Below are positions 35,465 to 46,330 of a stretch of 64,000 nucleotides of DNA, piece by piece; positions within the stretch are counted from its first letter, which is position 1; the number at the start of each line of letters is the position of its first letter. The notes under the pieces are model-generated. The model made no database searches, was not told the origin of the DNA, and saw only the letters and a list, made by a program, of their open reading frames with translations. The stretch covers positions 1,302,001-1,366,000 of the forward strand of contig JACONQ010000020.1 in the NCBI GenBank assembly GCA_014281115.1. Direction: 5' to 3'. The position numbers were made by a program, and so were the translations under genes. Source of the stretch: Laburnicola sp. R22_1 (Eukaryota > Ascomycota > Dothideomycetes > Pleosporales > Didymosphaeriaceae).

Positions 35465-35983
35465 ACTTACTACTAAATAAGTTACTATTCTACTAGGCTA
35501 ATTTTAGGTTATAGCAAAAATAGTTAGCCTAGCTTAGTAAATTACCCACACTAGGCACTACGCGTAAGATTCTTCTATATATACTAGGAATAAAAAATAA
35601 TACGCTTGCGCCCACGCGTAGTATACTACTTAGAAATTTTTTAAGTAACTACATTTTTGTATAAGAAAACGCTTAAGGATAATTTTTAAGGTTCTTTTAA
35701 CTCTAGTACCTGCTAGTTAAGTTAATATACTATAGGTAATAAGCCTATAAGCTAGGCAATAAGACTGCTATATATTTTATCTCTAGGGGAGATAATAGCC
35801 TATTAAGGGCGAAGTCTTACTAAGAGGCTAGGCAAAAGGGAGCCTAAAGACGGCAAAAAGGGCAATTACCCTTTTCATTTTTCTCATAGGGTTTTTGGGT
35901 TTACTAGGGCCATCCTTTAACTCCTCTTACTTAGTTACAGCCACTTACGCCATCTGGGTATTGATTTAGTTACTAAGGGGGAG
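35465..35983. other. AT-rich stretch right of gypsy-D, probably copia-C 3' part
   Basis: It resumes the interrupted sequence after the ACTTA duplication. The string TACTACTAAATAAGTTAC also occurs at 27868-27885 just left of gypsy-D, hinting at a duplicated copia-C tail. No frame is open. Confidence 0.4.
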
Positions 35984-36110
35984 TGTTAGAATCTAGTCAC
36001 GTGATCTCCCAGCCATGTATATATATACCTAGCCGGCTCCTTTAGAGTCGGCAACTTAATCGATTCTTCGCTTATCCTTGGCACCTTTCAATAATTATCG
36101 TCGTCGAGGG
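35984..36110 (+). repeat. LTR-like start after a polypurine tract (possible copia-C 3' LTR)
   Basis: A purine tract AAGGGGGAG is followed immediately by TGTTAGAATCTAGTCACGTG, a TATATATATAC box and then GGCACCTTTCAATAA. That is the layout of a copia 3' LTR: TG start, TATA box, short R/U5. The end and the 5' partner were not found, so the right limit is arbitrary. Confidence 0.5.
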
Positions 36111-37640
36111 CGATATAGTAGAGACGGAGGGCCGGTAGCCGGGAGGAAGCTAGAGCACGTTATGCCCAACCCACTTGATCCAGGCCTTGTCAGGGCTTAG
36201 ACCGTAGCCGTGGGATTGTGGTTTGTCTGCAGCTTGAGCATGTGACTGAGCTTGGGCTTCCTATTGAGGCTGAGATATAGTACTGGATCTAGTCCTGTCT
36301 CCAGCTTGGACCTCAGCTTGAGCTTGTCGAGTTGGACTTAGCTGCATAGGGCCCAGTTCAGTGAGCACGTACGAGCCAGTTGTGTCGAATGATTAACTGT
36401 TAGGCGTAGTGCTAACTTCGAGCTTGCGTTGCAGCGCGCCTATCGCCGTATCCCAAATAACACAAAAAGTGGCCGTATCGTCCATAGACTCATGGACGGC
36501 ATTACGGTTGTGAAATAACCATGTCATGATTCCGCATCTTTCTGCAGAAATGTTGGATCGATTGTGAACACTGTTTCATGAGCTTGGTCCCAACGACGAC
36601 GTCTGCTGACTAGACATTAGTTCCCAAATATGCCTTGGGCTGAACGCTGTCCAGCTGGCAAACCAACCCGTCCGATTTCATACTTGTTTAGTCACGAGCA
36701 GGTCTACCCTGCCCAAGTTCGATAAGGCGGGCCCTGATAGCATATCGGGCCGCAGCAGCGTTGACCCGCTGATCAGGCTGTCCGCGCTCGAGTTCGATGT
36801 TGGTTGAATATAGTGATGATGAAAGCCTCGCCCAAGGCCACGGTGTACCTATCGATTAGTTGATGACGACGCAGAGATCAGTTGCCAGGTTTTGAAAACC
36901 ATGGGCAGTCGAGATAATCTGACCAGTCAGAGTATGCTCTCCCGAAATAAGGGCGACATGCCACAAGCATTGCGAGTGTAGGGGATGGATAATTCCTCCA
37001 ATAATGTTCTCAGCAACCTCCAATCGCACAGGCGATAATGGTACCGAGAGCGGAGAGGACCTGAATCCCACAATGACCAGCAATTCGAAAATTACCTGGG
37101 GACTTCTGGCTTTCGTCGATCCAAGCAGCATTTGCCCCCCCCCCCCCCGAAGGCCTTCAGCTTGGTTCATGCTAGGCCTTGTCTGTTGAAAGTAAACCGT
37201 CCACTCGACTGCAGGACGCTACACTCAGACATTCACGATTACGTGTAGGAACTTAAGGTATTAGATAGCCGATTTATTTGACTTATCCTTCTGTCAGAAG
37301 AGGGGACCGATCTGATATATTTATAGTTAGATATGGGATCACGTGCTATCTCAGTGAATAAGCCAAGTAGTGGCATGATAAAAGAGAAGAACCTGCTAAC
37401 GGTCGGCCGAGCTTAAACTCCTGTGGAGAACTCCATACAACGACCGAAGCTACCATCCAGAAACCAATCAACCCTTTCCCGCCACATTAACTCGGCACGA
37501 GAAATCGGCGTTACTACCTTGCCCGTTCTATTAGAAAACTTCCAGTGATCAAAGATAGTAAACACTTACCTAAAGTTATTAACTATATTAGCCTCCTGCT
37601 AGCAGCTAAGACTCGTCAATCACGGGACAGATACTTACAG
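36111..37640. other. Normal-composition island without assigned gene
   Basis: GC rises to ordinary genic level. On the reverse strand one frame is open from 37170 to 36856 (104 codons) and continues with scattered stops to about 36400. A second frame around 36170-36370 gives a Gln/Ala-rich peptide. These could be a decayed gene, but no family is recognisable and the start codon choice is arbitrary. A run of about 16 C lies at 37134-37149. Confidence 0.35.
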
Positions 37641-37660
37641 GCTAGATGTCGGATACCCAA

Positions 37661-37933
37661 TTAGGAGCATGTGTAGGTGCTAGAACAGCATTGTGCCTGT
37701 TGACAGGCTTCGCAATCGCTCGAGCCCTTGCATACTTCGCATGGGTTAAAGTCCAATTCCCGACCAGTACACTGGCGGTGCCAACCCTGGGCGCCTCCAT
37801 CGCAGCCGTTGCTCCTCTTGCATTCCATGCAGCACCCCCAGCCTTGGTCGGAACACAAGGCACAATAGTCGATGACGTTTTGCGCAGCTGCCACTGCAAC
37901 AAAGGCGACAAATGAGACGAGGGTTAGCTTCAT
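37661..37933 (-). CDS. Small secreted cysteine-rich protein
   Basis: 90 residues, complete from ATG to TAA without intron. The first 18 residues (MKLTLVSFVAFVAVAAAQ) form a clear signal peptide with a basic N-terminus, a hydrophobic core and an A-x-A-type end. The mature 72 residues hold 14 Cys, arranged with two CC pairs and C-x2-C spacings (ALC, CCMEC, CEVC, CEAC, QCC). They are rich in Gly, Ser and Asp and have no transmembrane segment. This is the profile of a fungal effector-type or antimicrobial secreted protein stabilised by about seven disulfides. I do not recognise a family. The gene lies in a GC-normal pocket between RIP-ruined transposon blocks, as effectors often do. No RIP-type stop is present, so it is probably functional. 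A TATA-like ACTATATAAC lies about 180 bp upstream. Confidence 0.72.
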   Translation of the reverse strand: MKLTLVSFVAFVAVAAAQNVIDYCALCSDQGWGCCMECKRSNGCDGGAQGWHRQCTGRELDFNPCEVCKGSSDCEACQQAQCCSSTYTCS

Positions 37934-39018
37934 GGTTGGCTGTGAATGCTAAGGACCATCGTTAGTGAATATAACGTAATAAATGTAACTATACTCCGTA
38001 ACTCACTGTGCGTAAGGGTCCTGTGGCGTTTGGTGAAGGATTGATTGATCTGGTCAGTTGGCTTTCTTGATGCCTTTTCTGATGCAACTGGGAGCGATCG
38101 ATAGTTATATAGTTTTCAGGCTTTTCGGCATTCCCAGCACAATTGGTTAGATATGGCCCACCACAGGGACAATCACAGTCGGATCAGCGGCAGTCCAAGA
38201 TCTTGGCATATTATTTTAGATAATGATTGACATTAGCTTCGCGTTTCAACGGTGTTGGCAATAGCCGATGTCGGGCCTCGCCAGTTACCTCAATCCCGTT
38301 CCGCTACGAGGGAAATCAACCCGACGAAGCCCCTAAAGTACACAACCACCATCACCACTGGTACGTCCTTGAAGACGTGAGGGATGATCGTCGCCATCCC
38401 CTTGCCAATCTGCAGGGCTGCCTCGCCATCTCGCGATCATAAGACACTGTTGAGAGACGATCCCTTCCTAGATGGCCGGCGCGACGCTTACTATGAGGCT
38501 ATCCTTCGAAGGCGATGACGGAAGGGTTTAGGGTGTGATCAAAACTTTCGGCAAAAACTACGGTCGACGCCAAAAGAGACTTCGCCCGCTATAAAACAGT
38601 GGGGAAATTCCTAAGTACCGTCTCCATGAGGTCCGGCCTAACGCAGATCCGTTAGGTACTTTATTAAGTATTACATAGTGCATAGTGTAAAGTTAATAAT
38701 TATTTAATTGTAACGTTAAGGCTTCCTCTACTACTAGTCTAGCATGTCTTAAATCTACTTATTATTCTACGCGTAGATCTTTACCTTAACCGTTTTCTCC
38801 TTATTATTAAGCTTATTAGCTTTATCTTTATTAATAATAATAAGAAGGATAGCCTTTTACTCTAGAATATATACGTAATTATTACTTTAGTATTTATTAC
38901 TTTTTATCTTAGGTAAGAGACGCCTTTAAGTAAAGAAATAGAACTTACTAGTTTAATCTACTAAGATCTTAAGGTAGAACTTTAGTAGCTAAAGGGCTTA
39001 AGTATTTATAATATTATA
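37934..39018. other. Upstream region of the cysteine-rich protein gene, then AT-rich DNA
   Basis: 37934-38640 is of normal composition and contains the presumed promoter. The 71-codon frame at 38227-38442 lacks support. From about 38650 the sequence turns AT-rich up to the MULE target site. Confidence 0.4.
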
Positions 39019-39027
39019 TACCTTTAC

Positions 39028-41239
39028 GGGAATTGATAGGGGGACCACCACTTTTACTAGTGGCACCACCCTGACTAAGCGTCACCATGACTAAGCCGTA
39101 GACGCACAATATCGCGCTCCTGACAATGCAAATAGAGAATTAATGTGCAGAGGCGCAGTTGCTAGATACATTTAAAATAGAATTCTATAGATCAACTGAT
39201 TGAATCAACGACCCTACCTACGCCCCACGGGGCACTGAGTCCTTGTATGACCTTCTATATGGCAATTGGAACAGGTTGGAGGCCTTTTCTTGTATCCTTG
39301 TGGCAAGCCACTCTCTTGTGATAGTCCTTCTAATGCCTTAGCTTCTCCAACCTTAAATAATAAAGGACTCCTTTTCTTAGCTTTGCCTTGAGAGGTTAGA
39401 AAGGGCGAACAGCGCTGCTTTGTAGATGTTGGGAGACGAGGTTCTAGGATTAGCCTAAACGAGATAGAATATTAGAATATGTAATGGAATATAGAGAGAT
39501 TTAGTACCTATATGGAAGAGAAGACTCTTTAATCCGCCAGAAAGGGTGTATTTCCTTAAGCTCGATAGCCGATTTCGACTCCAATATATCTGAAATTTGA
39601 TAGGAGTAGGGCAATCCTATTGTTCTGCTAAAAATGTTTGTACATCAGGTTAATGGAGTTGTTCCTGTAGCCTGTTTGACTTTGTTATGCTGCTGAACTA
39701 GGAGAACAATAGCGTGCCTTGAGACCCTGCGAATGATGTTAATAAAAAGCGTCTTACTAGGGAATATAGGAATAAAAATGCGGTTCTAAGCAAGTGCTGT
39801 AGTAAGAGCATTAAGCTGCCCTTTAACACTCCTCTCTACAAGCTTAAATACTAATAAGATATTAGCTGTGGAATTAGTGATTTAGTGCTTTACAGCAGTA
39901 TGCGCTCCCTCTACTTATAAGGTTGCAGCATTTCCTAGATGTAGCTACTGTTGGGACTATGCTACTACAAATTTCTCTTAATGTATAAGCCATGTCTTAT
40001 TTAAGTAGCGGAATATATGCTGCTTGTCTGCAAGGAACGCCTCTATCTTACTTTTAGCTTGTTTATAGAGCTCCTCTGTATGTGCGGTATAAATCTTAAT
40101 CTAGCGGCCAAAGAAGTTGTTGTATTCCTTATTTGTTAAGAATTCCTTCTTATAATTTGCTTAGACATTCTTATAAATGTGCTACACACAAAGAAGATGC
40201 GGAAACTAAGGGACTTTATTACTAATTGCGGATAGAAGTGCGGCATCTTAGTCTGTATATAGTATAGGAGGTTTGATAGGCAGCTTAAGAAGCGAAAGGA
40301 AAGAGCGTAGAGCCTATAGGTAGCTTTTAGCTTATTCGTCTTGCATAAAGCAAAATACAATTAAGAAGCTAGCATTTGTTAGAGCGACACTAATAATATA
40401 GAGTAAAGGCATGCGGTATCAGTTTGTCTTATAAGTGCAGTTAAGGAGGAAGACCTTATTATATTTGTTAGCAAACTTAATTAACCTTTTATGCGCGAAT
40501 ATAAAACATATTATATGTCTACTACTATTACACTATAGTCTATGTTGCTAGTTTCCTTCTTTTAGAAGTTAATCTATAAGGTGTTCCACTAGTGATCTCT
40601 CTTCTAATTGCTTAATACGCTTAGCTATATGTATATTGTAAATATTACGGCAAGTAAAGAGCGCAGAAGGGTTCTTATCTTATAGAATGGCTTTAATAGC
40701 TTGCGGTTTAATATTAAGTCTAGATAGTTAAGCAATTTCTGCCCTTTATTTAGCTGTGAATTTTCGCGTGTGTGGATGTGCTACTAAATCGTTAGCCCTA
40801 TGTGTATGTTGCGGGTTCCTTACCTTAAGATCCTAAGTTCTATCACTACAGCGTGCACCATAAAGCTAAAAAGGATAGCTAATCTGTTGTGTTAAGGTCT
40901 TTCTACGCTTGGAACCGTTAGGTGCATTAATCCGGTCGTAGTATTTCCTACTAAAATCGCAGCCTAATACCATATTCTTGTTCGCGGTTAAGCGTCAAAT
41001 TGTGAGAATATAGCTATGATTAAGAGCGAATTGTCGCACAGAAGAAATAAGTGCTTCTCGGTCAGGATAAGTGGATTCAGAAGGAGGTTCTATAATAGTG
41101 TTATTTCTAGTGAAGTGTGCAGTGACAGGAACATAAACAGTCGTTGCTAGGGTGCTATGCGGAGTCTGCGGCTTAGTCATGGTGACGCTTAGTCAGGGTG
41201 GTGCCACTAGTAAAAGTGGTGGTCCCCCTATCAATTCCC
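39028..41239 (-). mobile_element. Mutator-like (MULE) DNA transposon, complete
   Basis: Terminal inverted repeats of 71-75 bp (39028-39102 and 41165-41239), starting GGGAATTGATAGGGGGACCA, match almost perfectly. They are flanked by a perfect 9-bp target duplication TACCTTTAC (39019-39027 and 41240-41248), the length typical of Mutator superfamily elements. A single MULE transposase pseudogene fills the interior on the reverse strand. The inverted repeats are far better preserved than the DNA on either side. Confidence 0.95.
39214..41180 (-). pseudogene. MULE transposase with C-terminal CCHC zinc knuckle
   Basis: Start at the ATG at 41178-41180 (MTKPQTPHSTLATTV), which lies inside the terminal inverted repeat. 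An N-terminal FAR1/WRKY-GCM1-like DNA-binding region follows (GCDFSRKYYDRINAP, VRNPQHTHRAN, AHPHTRKF). The DDE core is read near 40270-39900: an eroded DxDxAL first motif, LCVWHIYKNV-type helix, then HLGNAAT...VEGAHTAVKH, all hallmarks of the MULE domain. The C-terminus has a perfect C-x2-C-x4-H-x4-C knuckle (CSNCHIEGHTRTQC) near 39240-39285 and the stop at 39214. Several internal TAG/TAA codons at Trp/Gln positions inactivate it. Almost the whole length stays in one or two frames, so damage is point mutation, not deletion. Confidence 0.85.
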
Positions 41240-41248
41240 TACCTTTAC

Positions 41249-41688
41249 CCTTTTATTAATAATATAGCTTTTTTTAGAGTAGTAGTTATTAAAGTAAAAA
41301 AGTGCACTTTTATATTTTTAAATATAATAGTATTTATACGTGGTCTAAAGTTTAAAAATAAAATTAATAGTTTTTAAAATTTTACTTCTTACGTATATAG
41401 CCTAAGTAACTATTTATAGTAATAATATAATATGGTTTTTTTTTTGCGACTAAGAGATTTCTAATAAAAATATTATAATAATAGTAAATATCCCTCCTGC
41501 TATTATATACACAGAAAAGCGTTTTAAGGTATTCACAAAAAGGATTAGCGCGTTACAAGCGAGCTTGGCGGGCTTGGCGCATCCATCCCAACCTACGCAG
41601 GCTTAAATTAAAAAAAAGGGGGTTAAAAAGGGTGATTAACACTAAATAAACAATGCGACTATAATATAATATAATATAATATAATATA
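41249..41688. other. AT-rich spacer ending in an (ATAAT)n tract
   Basis: No gene. The final part has CGACT, then about six ATAAT units, then AGTCG. The DNA left of the tract (41602-41640) resembles the inverse of the DNA right of it. Confidence 0.5.
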
Positions 41689-42580
41689 GTCGGCTTGCCA
41701 AATACCTTTTTTAACCTTTTTTTTTAGTTTAAGGTTAAAGTAAGTTAAGATAGAAGGTTATTATATACTATATACGGCACCTAATTTTAATTAAAAACTA
41801 ACCTTAAATATCTTAATAACCTTACACCCTATAAGCTCCTAACCTATATAAGGTTTACTTACACTGTATATAGCCTACCTAAATTGTCGCTATTACTATT
41901 ATTAATTATCTACTTGCTTAGATAAGCTAACGCGATCGCAATAGCTAGGAGAATCTTGTAGATTTATATAACACTCTTATTACACTAGAGATTATTAATA
42001 AATACCTTATTCTTTATCTTTTATCTCCCCTCTTAAATTCTATTACTAACTAGGAGTAATTATATCTACTAGAGTAGGAATTTAACCTTATAGTTCTTTA
42101 CAAACTAGATAAGCTGCTAGCTTAACTAGTACACTAGAACTACCTTATAGATAGTTAAGTATACCTACTCCTTATGCTAGATAAGTATCTAATAGATAGA
42201 ATAGAACTCTAGTATAGCTACCTTAATAGTAGTGTTATAAATTTTTAGTGTATACTCTTTCGCAACAGCAAGTATATTAGCGTTAGATAATTTAGAGTTA
42301 ATACTTAAGTAGATAGTAGGGCGTAGAGGTATGCGTAAAGTAAGAGATTTATTAAGGATTACCTTAATATAGTAATAAAGCAATAGACGTATATCTAGTA
42401 TATATTAACTTTATCCTACTTATAAGAAATAATAGTATATACCTATTAATATATTAACTTATATTATTTGTAATAATTAGGATAGTAAAAAGAGATAGCT
42501 TATAGCGTAGCGGCGCTAAAGTTATATCTTCCCTAAAGTTCTAAGTAGCCTCTTTATAAAAACCTTGCATATAGAAGCTA

Positions 42581-42933
42581 TGCGCACTAAGACTACTAAG
42601 CTCGCTTAGTAGTTTAAACGCGCTTTTTTTTGTAATTATCTTTTTTACGCTCTTTTAAATTACTAAGCAGGGGGCTCTACTTTTTTTGTTATGTTATTTA
42701 AGATAAAAGCCTTTGTTATACTACCCCTAGATAGTTAATTTAACACCACACATAATATAATATAATATAATATATAGCGTTAATTAATCTACCTAGAGGT
42801 AGGACAACAAAGGCTTTCATCTTAAATAACATAATAAAAAAAGCAGAGCCCTTTGCTTAGTAATTAAAAAGAGAATAAAAAAGATAAGTATAAAAAAAAG
42901 CGCGTTTAAACTTAGTAAGCAAGTTTTAGCGCA
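42581..42933. mobile_element. Palindromic MITE nested in the left terminal repeat
   Basis: Arms of about 150 bp: GTTTAAACGCGCTTTTTTTT...GTTATGTTATTTAAGAT...GCCTTTGTT inverts to AACAAAGGC...ATCTTAAATAACAT...AAAAAAAAGCGCGTTTAAAC. They surround a centre of ATAAT repeats. The equivalent spot in the right terminal repeat of the host element lacks it, which proves insertion into the left copy. Confidence 0.8.
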
Positions 42934-42989
42934 GAGGCTCCTATAGGCTAGTAAATAGGTTTAGGGTATCCAGCTTAGGTATAGGGTTA

Positions 42990-43135
42990 AGTTGGGGTTG
43001 CATAGACCCTAGGTATAGGTTAGGTTAGAGTTGCATAGACCCTAGGTATAGGTTAGATTAGGTTATATAGACTTTAGGTATAGGTTAGGTTAGGTTACAC
43101 AGACTTCTAGGTGTAGGTTAAGTTAGAGTACCTAT
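42990..43135 (+). repeat. Tandem repeat with telomere-like motif
   Basis: Four imperfect units of 31-34 bp of the form GTTGCATAGACCCTAGGTAT followed by AGGTTAGGTTAG. The GGTTAG words resemble TTAGGG telomere repeats but are arrayed differently. An inverted counterpart lies at 48410-48580. Confidence 0.7.
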
Positions 43136-43299
43136 TAGGGTTGCGTAACTTATGTTATATAAAATTAATAGTAATAAAATTAGTAACTTTAGTTACTTTT
43201 TAAAGGTATATAAGAAAAGAGATCTAAATAAAAGTAAAATTAATACTATTTTGCTATTAATATATATATTTATTATATCTTATTATTACTAATACTATA

Positions 43300-44110
43300 G
43301 TAGCGCTAAGGCCTTAACTGCTTTTATAGTGGCTACCTCTAATAGGAAGAAGTTAGTAGCTTACTATCTAAATCCTTAGAACCTTATATAGTTTTAATAG
43401 TTTCTTTATTAGCTAGTAGCTTATAAAATTTATTTTCCTTATCTAATAGCGCTATATTCTCTAAATTGTTCTTTCCTATATTAGAATCTAATAACTTTAT
43501 AAATTACTTATTAGCTATTGCAAACTTAACTATTATAATCTTTTAAATTATTTAAGCAGTAAGATTGTGCCTTTAATTTCTAATTATATCCCTATTAGTA
43601 TATAACTATAATAAATAGCTATATTTATAATATTTTATACGCTATAAGCATTTATAAAGAATCTAATATTATTATATAGTTAAATAAGAAATTCTTCTTC
43701 TTACCTATTCTTAAGTAATACTTGCGCAACGTTTCTTGTCCTATCTTAGCTATAGTCTATATAGCTTCTAGCTATCTAATATTATTTAACTCTTTAATAA
43801 GCTTATTATTTATTTTATGTAAGAAATTAAAGAGCTAGTTATATATAAGCTAGATATATAGAACCTAGGGTTTTTAGTTCTTATTTAGGAAGTTTATAGC
43901 CTCCTTAAACTTTTAGAGTATAGAAATAATTAACTTAAGATATAACTATTCTAGAGCTAATAGTTAAAGTTTTTTAAGGTCTTTAAAGTCTATCTTTATA
44001 GTGTTGCTATAAGTAGAAGTGTTTAATCTTCTAGTTAGTTTTATTATAATCTTCTTCTCTAGCTATATATTAATATTTGCCTAAAGCTTTAGTGCGTACT
44101 TACACATATT
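43300..44110 (-). pseudogene. hAT-like transposase remnant (C-terminal part)
   Basis: One reverse-strand frame, if Gln is read at TAG/TAA, gives a hAT-like succession. It runs from a leucine-rich region near 43990-43880 to LFNFLHKINNKLIKELNNI near 43800, then LRKYYLRIGKKKNF and IIILDSLQ near 43740-43660. In hAT transposases a Lys-x-Tyr-Tyr segment followed by a hydrophobic strand and LDP marks the end of the catalytic region. No intact catalytic residues can be confirmed and the N-terminal BED finger was not found. Terminal repeats of about 1 kb are unusual for hAT, so other DNA transposon classes remain possible. Confidence 0.4.
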
Positions 44111-44261
44111 ATATATAGAGTTTTATCTTATTTAAATATTTTAAATTATAGATAATTGCTTCTTTAGTAGTGTGTTACTGTATATTATAAGAGATTGCTT
44201 AAATTACTATAGTAACTAGTTAATTAATATAAATAGTATAGAGCTACGTGCTAGTTAGTCT

Positions 44262-44425
44262 ATAATAACTTTTTATAATAACTTTTTATAATAACTTTTT
44301 ATAATAACTTTTATAATAACTTTTTATAATAACTTTTTATAATAACTTTTTATAATAACTTTTATAAAAACTTTTATAATAACTTTTATAATAACTTTTT
44401 ATAATAACTTTTTATAATAATAGCT
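44262..44425. repeat. Minisatellite, 12-13-bp unit AATAACTTTTTAT
   Basis: About twelve tandem units alternating TTTTT and TTTT versions, without coding sense. Confidence 0.9.
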
Positions 44426-46170
44426 AACATACCTTATAAAAAGAATTTAGGATAGATATCTATGCCTAGATTTTATTTATATATTGCCGCTGTAGCGTCT
44501 CTTTAGAGTTAAGATTAATAGGTGCTAACAACCTAAGGTAATAGATAATATCTTAAACTATAAGGTTAATAATATAAGTAAGATATAGAATTATATTCTC
44601 TTTTTAGTTCTAGATAATATTCTTCTCTAATAGTTTATACTAGACGCTCTAAGCTAGGGTGCTATTATTGCTAGTATTATTATATATAATTACTAGAAGC
44701 TTCTATATAGTTCCTATGTCCTTAAGAACCTATAGTACTTCTAATACTATTAATACTCTAGTATAGCTACTATATATTAGTATAAAGTTAAGTAGCTTCT
44801 TTTTAAACTACTAAGCGTTATTAATATAGTAACTATTAATAGCTAGAAAGCTAAGATAATTAGCTATAAACTACGCGTTAAGCAAGATAGAGAGTTTAGT
44901 TGCCCTACTAATATTGCTAAGAATAGCTGCCTTAGCAGTGTTAAATTTATTTAGAATTATCTAGTAGAACTTATATTAGCTAGTTATTGCAGTGTTAGGC
45001 CTAAGAAAATAGAGAAAGCGTTAAAAGAATAGTTGTTCTACTATTTAGAAGGACTTGTTATTATTAATTACTATCTATATAAGTTTAGTTTTAAATACCT
45101 ATAGAGAGTATATAGGATATAAAATAGCTATCTGCTTTTTTTTATACTAAGGAGTAAAAGTTCTTTTATAAATAGGCTTATCCTACTATATATATACTTA
45201 GGACCTTATATAGTTAATAAGGTGCATAGTACTAATTAGCTAGGTACTAGTAGAGTTAACGCTTAGGTGTTATAGTGTACAGCTATAGTTAAGATAGAAT
45301 ATATATAGATAACTAGAAGAGTACTCTACGTCCTTTTAGAATATAGTCTAGATAATATCTATATAAAGATAAGAGTTCTAGTATAGGTTATAGGTTTATT
45401 TATTTTTAGCCTATTAAGTATTAGACTACTACGTATCCTATATTAAACATCTTTGTTGTGTGGAGATTCTAACTAAGGTCAAGTCCGCACTATACACAGA
45501 GAGGAGTAAAACAGAAGGCACTAAAATCTAGTACCTAGCACACAGTGGTAGTAACAAAATATATATAAAATAACAATAATTTTGTTATTAACTTTCTTTA
45601 CGGTAGCATTGTCCTACACATCCTATATAGCGAATATCTTTTTTTCTATCTCTAACTCTTAAAAGGTTAAAGGCGGATATTAAATAAGATAAATTGTTCT
45701 CCTTCCTAACCTATTAGTTTATAGGACTAAGATTATATATCTAAAAAGAGTATCTAGTAATAGAGTAACTAGTTTATTAATATAGGGCTGTATATTAATT
45801 TCTAGAGTAGGTGTAGTACTTAATATAGCACTTAAGGATATTAGTATAATAAAAAGATATAATAACTAGTTAAATAGTTGTTTAAGAGAATAGTGGTTTA
45901 AAAAAAGAATAGGATAAACTAAATTCTATAATATTAACTATAGTAGTATTTAACTAATATTAAGGTTAGCTAGAAAGAGCGTGCAGCGTATAGCGTGCTA
46001 ATAATAAGTTAGTTTTAGATCTAGACTAGTATATAGCCCTTTGTTGCAGAGTTAGTTTTAGGTAGTAATTAGCTTATTATTATACTACTATAGGCGGCAT
46101 CCTTAGTAACTAGTATATAATTATTAGCTATAATAATTAGCTATAGCAAAACTATAACTCTAGCTTATTT
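44426..46170. other. AT-rich interior of the long-TIR element
   Basis: No recognisable frame on either strand. A roughly 100-bp stretch at 45455-45560 keeps CA/TG dinucleotides and starts and ends like an LTR when read on the reverse strand. Confidence 0.4.
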
Positions 46171-46174
46171 TATC

Positions 46175-46330
46175 CTATGCGCTAATTATTATCTAAAACC
46201 CCCTTAGTACCTAAGCCTCCTTATTATCTAAAACCTCCTTATTATCTAAAACCCCCTTATTATCTAAAACTCCTTTAGCACCTAAGCCCCCCTTATTATC
46301 TAAACCTTTCTTAGTACCTAAGCCCCTAAA
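46175..46330 (-). repeat. Degenerate repeat, unit CCCCTTATTATCTAAAA
   Basis: About eight units of 17-21 bp, alternating TTATTATCTAAAA and TTAGTACCTAAGC forms. On the reverse strand it reads as a repeated (G/V)LDNK peptide leading out of an open, Lys-rich stretch (46330-46520). It may therefore be a repetitive protein region of the lost transposase or a neighbour gene. Confidence 0.7.

Noticed and set aside
37134..37149. Run of about sixteen C as a functional signal
   Set aside because: A mononucleotide slippage tract without conserved surroundings; may also be a sequencing artefact.
36856..37170. 104-codon reverse frame in the normal-composition island
   Set aside because: No motif, begins inside a poly-G-derived Gly run, and continues only with stops; kept as unassigned sequence, not a gene.
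37642..37915. Three overlapping open frames on both strands over the cysteine-rich gene
   Set aside because: Only the reverse frame starting at 37933 has a signal peptide and patterned cysteines; the others are by-products of a stop-poor GC-balanced stretch.
42960..43140. Internal telomere or chromosome-fusion site suggested by GGTTAG words
   Set aside because: Units are 31-34 bp with only one or two GGTTAG words each and occur in both inverted arms of the element, so they belong to the element.
44262..44425. CRISPR-like array
   Set aside because: Units of 12-13 bp with no spacers, in a eukaryotic AT-rich element; a simple minisatellite.
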